Below, piece after piece: positions 5,565 to 6,193 of a stretch of 6,193 nt of DNA. The position numbers were made by a program, and so were the translations under genes. The notes beneath the pieces are model-generated. The model searched no databases. It was not told the origin of the DNA and saw only the letters and a list, made by a program, of their open reading frames with translations. The DNA is taken from positions 1 to 6,193 of the forward strand of contig JAPLGJ010000101.1 of assembly GCA_026390215.1 (NCBI GenBank). Reading direction: 5' to 3'. Source of the stretch: Caldisericota bacterium (GTDB lineage Bacteria; Caldisericota; Caldisericia; Cryosericales; Cryosericaceae). Position 1 is the stretch's first letter; the number at the start of each line of letters is the position of its first letter.

Positions 5565-6193
5565 CTAGCGCGCAGGGGCTGAGTTCGGTGTGGTAGAGGC
5601 CGTCGATGTCGTCGCGACATATCCTACTAGCACCTCAGTAACCGGGGCGAAGGATACCATCTGCACGTCTTCGACGTGACCGGTGTCGGCCTGTCGCGTA
5701 ACGTCGCGGTCGATAGGAAGCCGTGCAAGGACAGGCGTGCCAATACGATTGGCCAGCTCCTGTGCGTGGCTGGGACCGAACAGCTCAAATCCCTCTCCAC
5801 AGTGCGGGCACGTAACCATCGCCATGTTCTCGACGATGCCAAGAATCGGCTTGCGCATCTGCTTCGCCAAGCCGGCAGCCTTCTCGACGATCATGCCGGC
5901 CAGTTCCTGTGGCGTCGTGACCATGAGGATACCGTCAACCGGCAGGGACTGGAACGCCGTCAGGGGGACGTCAGCGGTCCCTGGTGGCAGGTCTACGATG
6001 AGGACGTCCAAGTCTCCCCAAGCCACGTCTGTCCAGAACTGCTTGATAGCAGACGTAAGCAAGGGGCCACGCCAGATGACCGCCTGGCCGGAATCGTCCA
6101 GGAACAGATTCATGGAAATGATCTTGATGCCTGTCGTCGTCTCGGGCGGGAGGATGCCGACCATGGAAGACTCGGGTCGTGCGGTCATGCCGA
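5565..6193 (-). CDS. mrp: Mrp/NBP35-family P-loop ATPase (N-terminus off the right edge)
   Basis: C-terminal two-thirds of an Mrp/ApbC/NBP35 ATPase, a cytosolic deviant-Walker P-loop protein that carries and transfers Fe-S clusters. About 208 residues are visible and the frame continues past 6193, so the Met at 6186-6188 is internal. The Walker A region (GKGGVGKS in the family) is not in the window. Counting from that Met: the GIKIISMNLFL strand at 20-30, the family block WRGPLL at 39-44, WGDLDVLIVDLPPGTADV at 57-74 (Walker B and switch II), VTTPQELA at 90-97, and GIVENM at 117-122. The CPHC pair at 127-130 is the conserved cluster-binding cysteine pair, followed by FELFGPSH. The protein ends in a Thr/Ser/Ala-rich tail (about 192-207) without an added domain. 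The family assignment is firm; whether it serves general Fe-S assembly or a specific enzyme is unknown. Confidence 0.93.
   Translation of the reverse strand, partial: GMTARPESSMVGILPPETTTGIKIISMNLFLDDSGQAVIWRGPLLTSAIKQFWTDVAWGDLDVLIVDLPPGTADVPLTAFQSLPVDGILMVTTPQELAGMIVEKAAGLAKQMRKPILGIVENMAMVTCPHCGEGFELFGPSHAQELANRIGTPVLARLPIDRDVTRQADTGHVEDVQMVSFAPVTEVLVGYVATTSTASTTPNSAPAR

Noticed and set aside
6186..6188. ATG at 6188 (minus strand) as the true mrp start
   Set aside because: The frame continues to the window edge, and a start here would lack the Walker A P-loop needed by this family.

Overview
The window reads as a compact bacterial chromosome segment with high G+C by eye. It has tightly packed genes, ATG starts, strong AGGAGG-type ribosome binding sites and short gaps. 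The gene content hints at an anaerobe: a CGGC-domain cysteine protein, an Mrp/NBP35 ATPase, and a GNAT protein resembling a group I recall from Clostridia. I cannot place the organism from sequence alone. I see no integrase, transposase, tRNA, rRNA or CRISPR array.

Layout from left to right. (1) A nearly complete GNAT acetyltransferase on the plus strand (1-732, first codons outside the window). It converges, with a 15 bp gap, on (2) a YgjP/DUF45-type zinc metallopeptidase on the minus strand (748-1431). (3) A 259 bp divergent spacer follows. It holds a ~50 bp palindromic repeat element and then the control region of a two-component operon: two TTAACG boxes 11 bp apart, an extended -10, and a leader that begins with a GNRA-capped hairpin. 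(4) The operon itself is an OmpR/PhoB-type response regulator (1691-2392) overlapping by 11 nt an 816-residue sensor histidine kinase (2382-4832). (5) A second copy of the repeat element (4832-4880) fills the gap to (6) a convergent CGGC-domain protein on the minus strand (4888-5337). (7) A 227 bp spacer has a terminator-like hairpin. (8) The window ends with an Mrp/NBP35-family P-loop ATPase on the minus strand (5565-6193), whose N-terminal Walker A part lies off the right edge.

How the genes work together. The response regulator and kinase are a cognate pair, probably autoregulated through the paired TTAACG boxes. The kinase is the most unusual protein. It has six predicted membrane helices delimiting three separate extracytoplasmic modules of about 125-145 residues each, and no HAMP domain between the last helix and the phosphorylated histidine. 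The two copies of the small palindromic element bracket the two-component operon. They are the best candidate in this window for an undescribed dispersed repeat family. CGGC and Mrp proteins are both linked with metal or Fe-S chemistry and lie on the same strand, but a terminator-like hairpin separates them, so a shared role is only a hypothesis.
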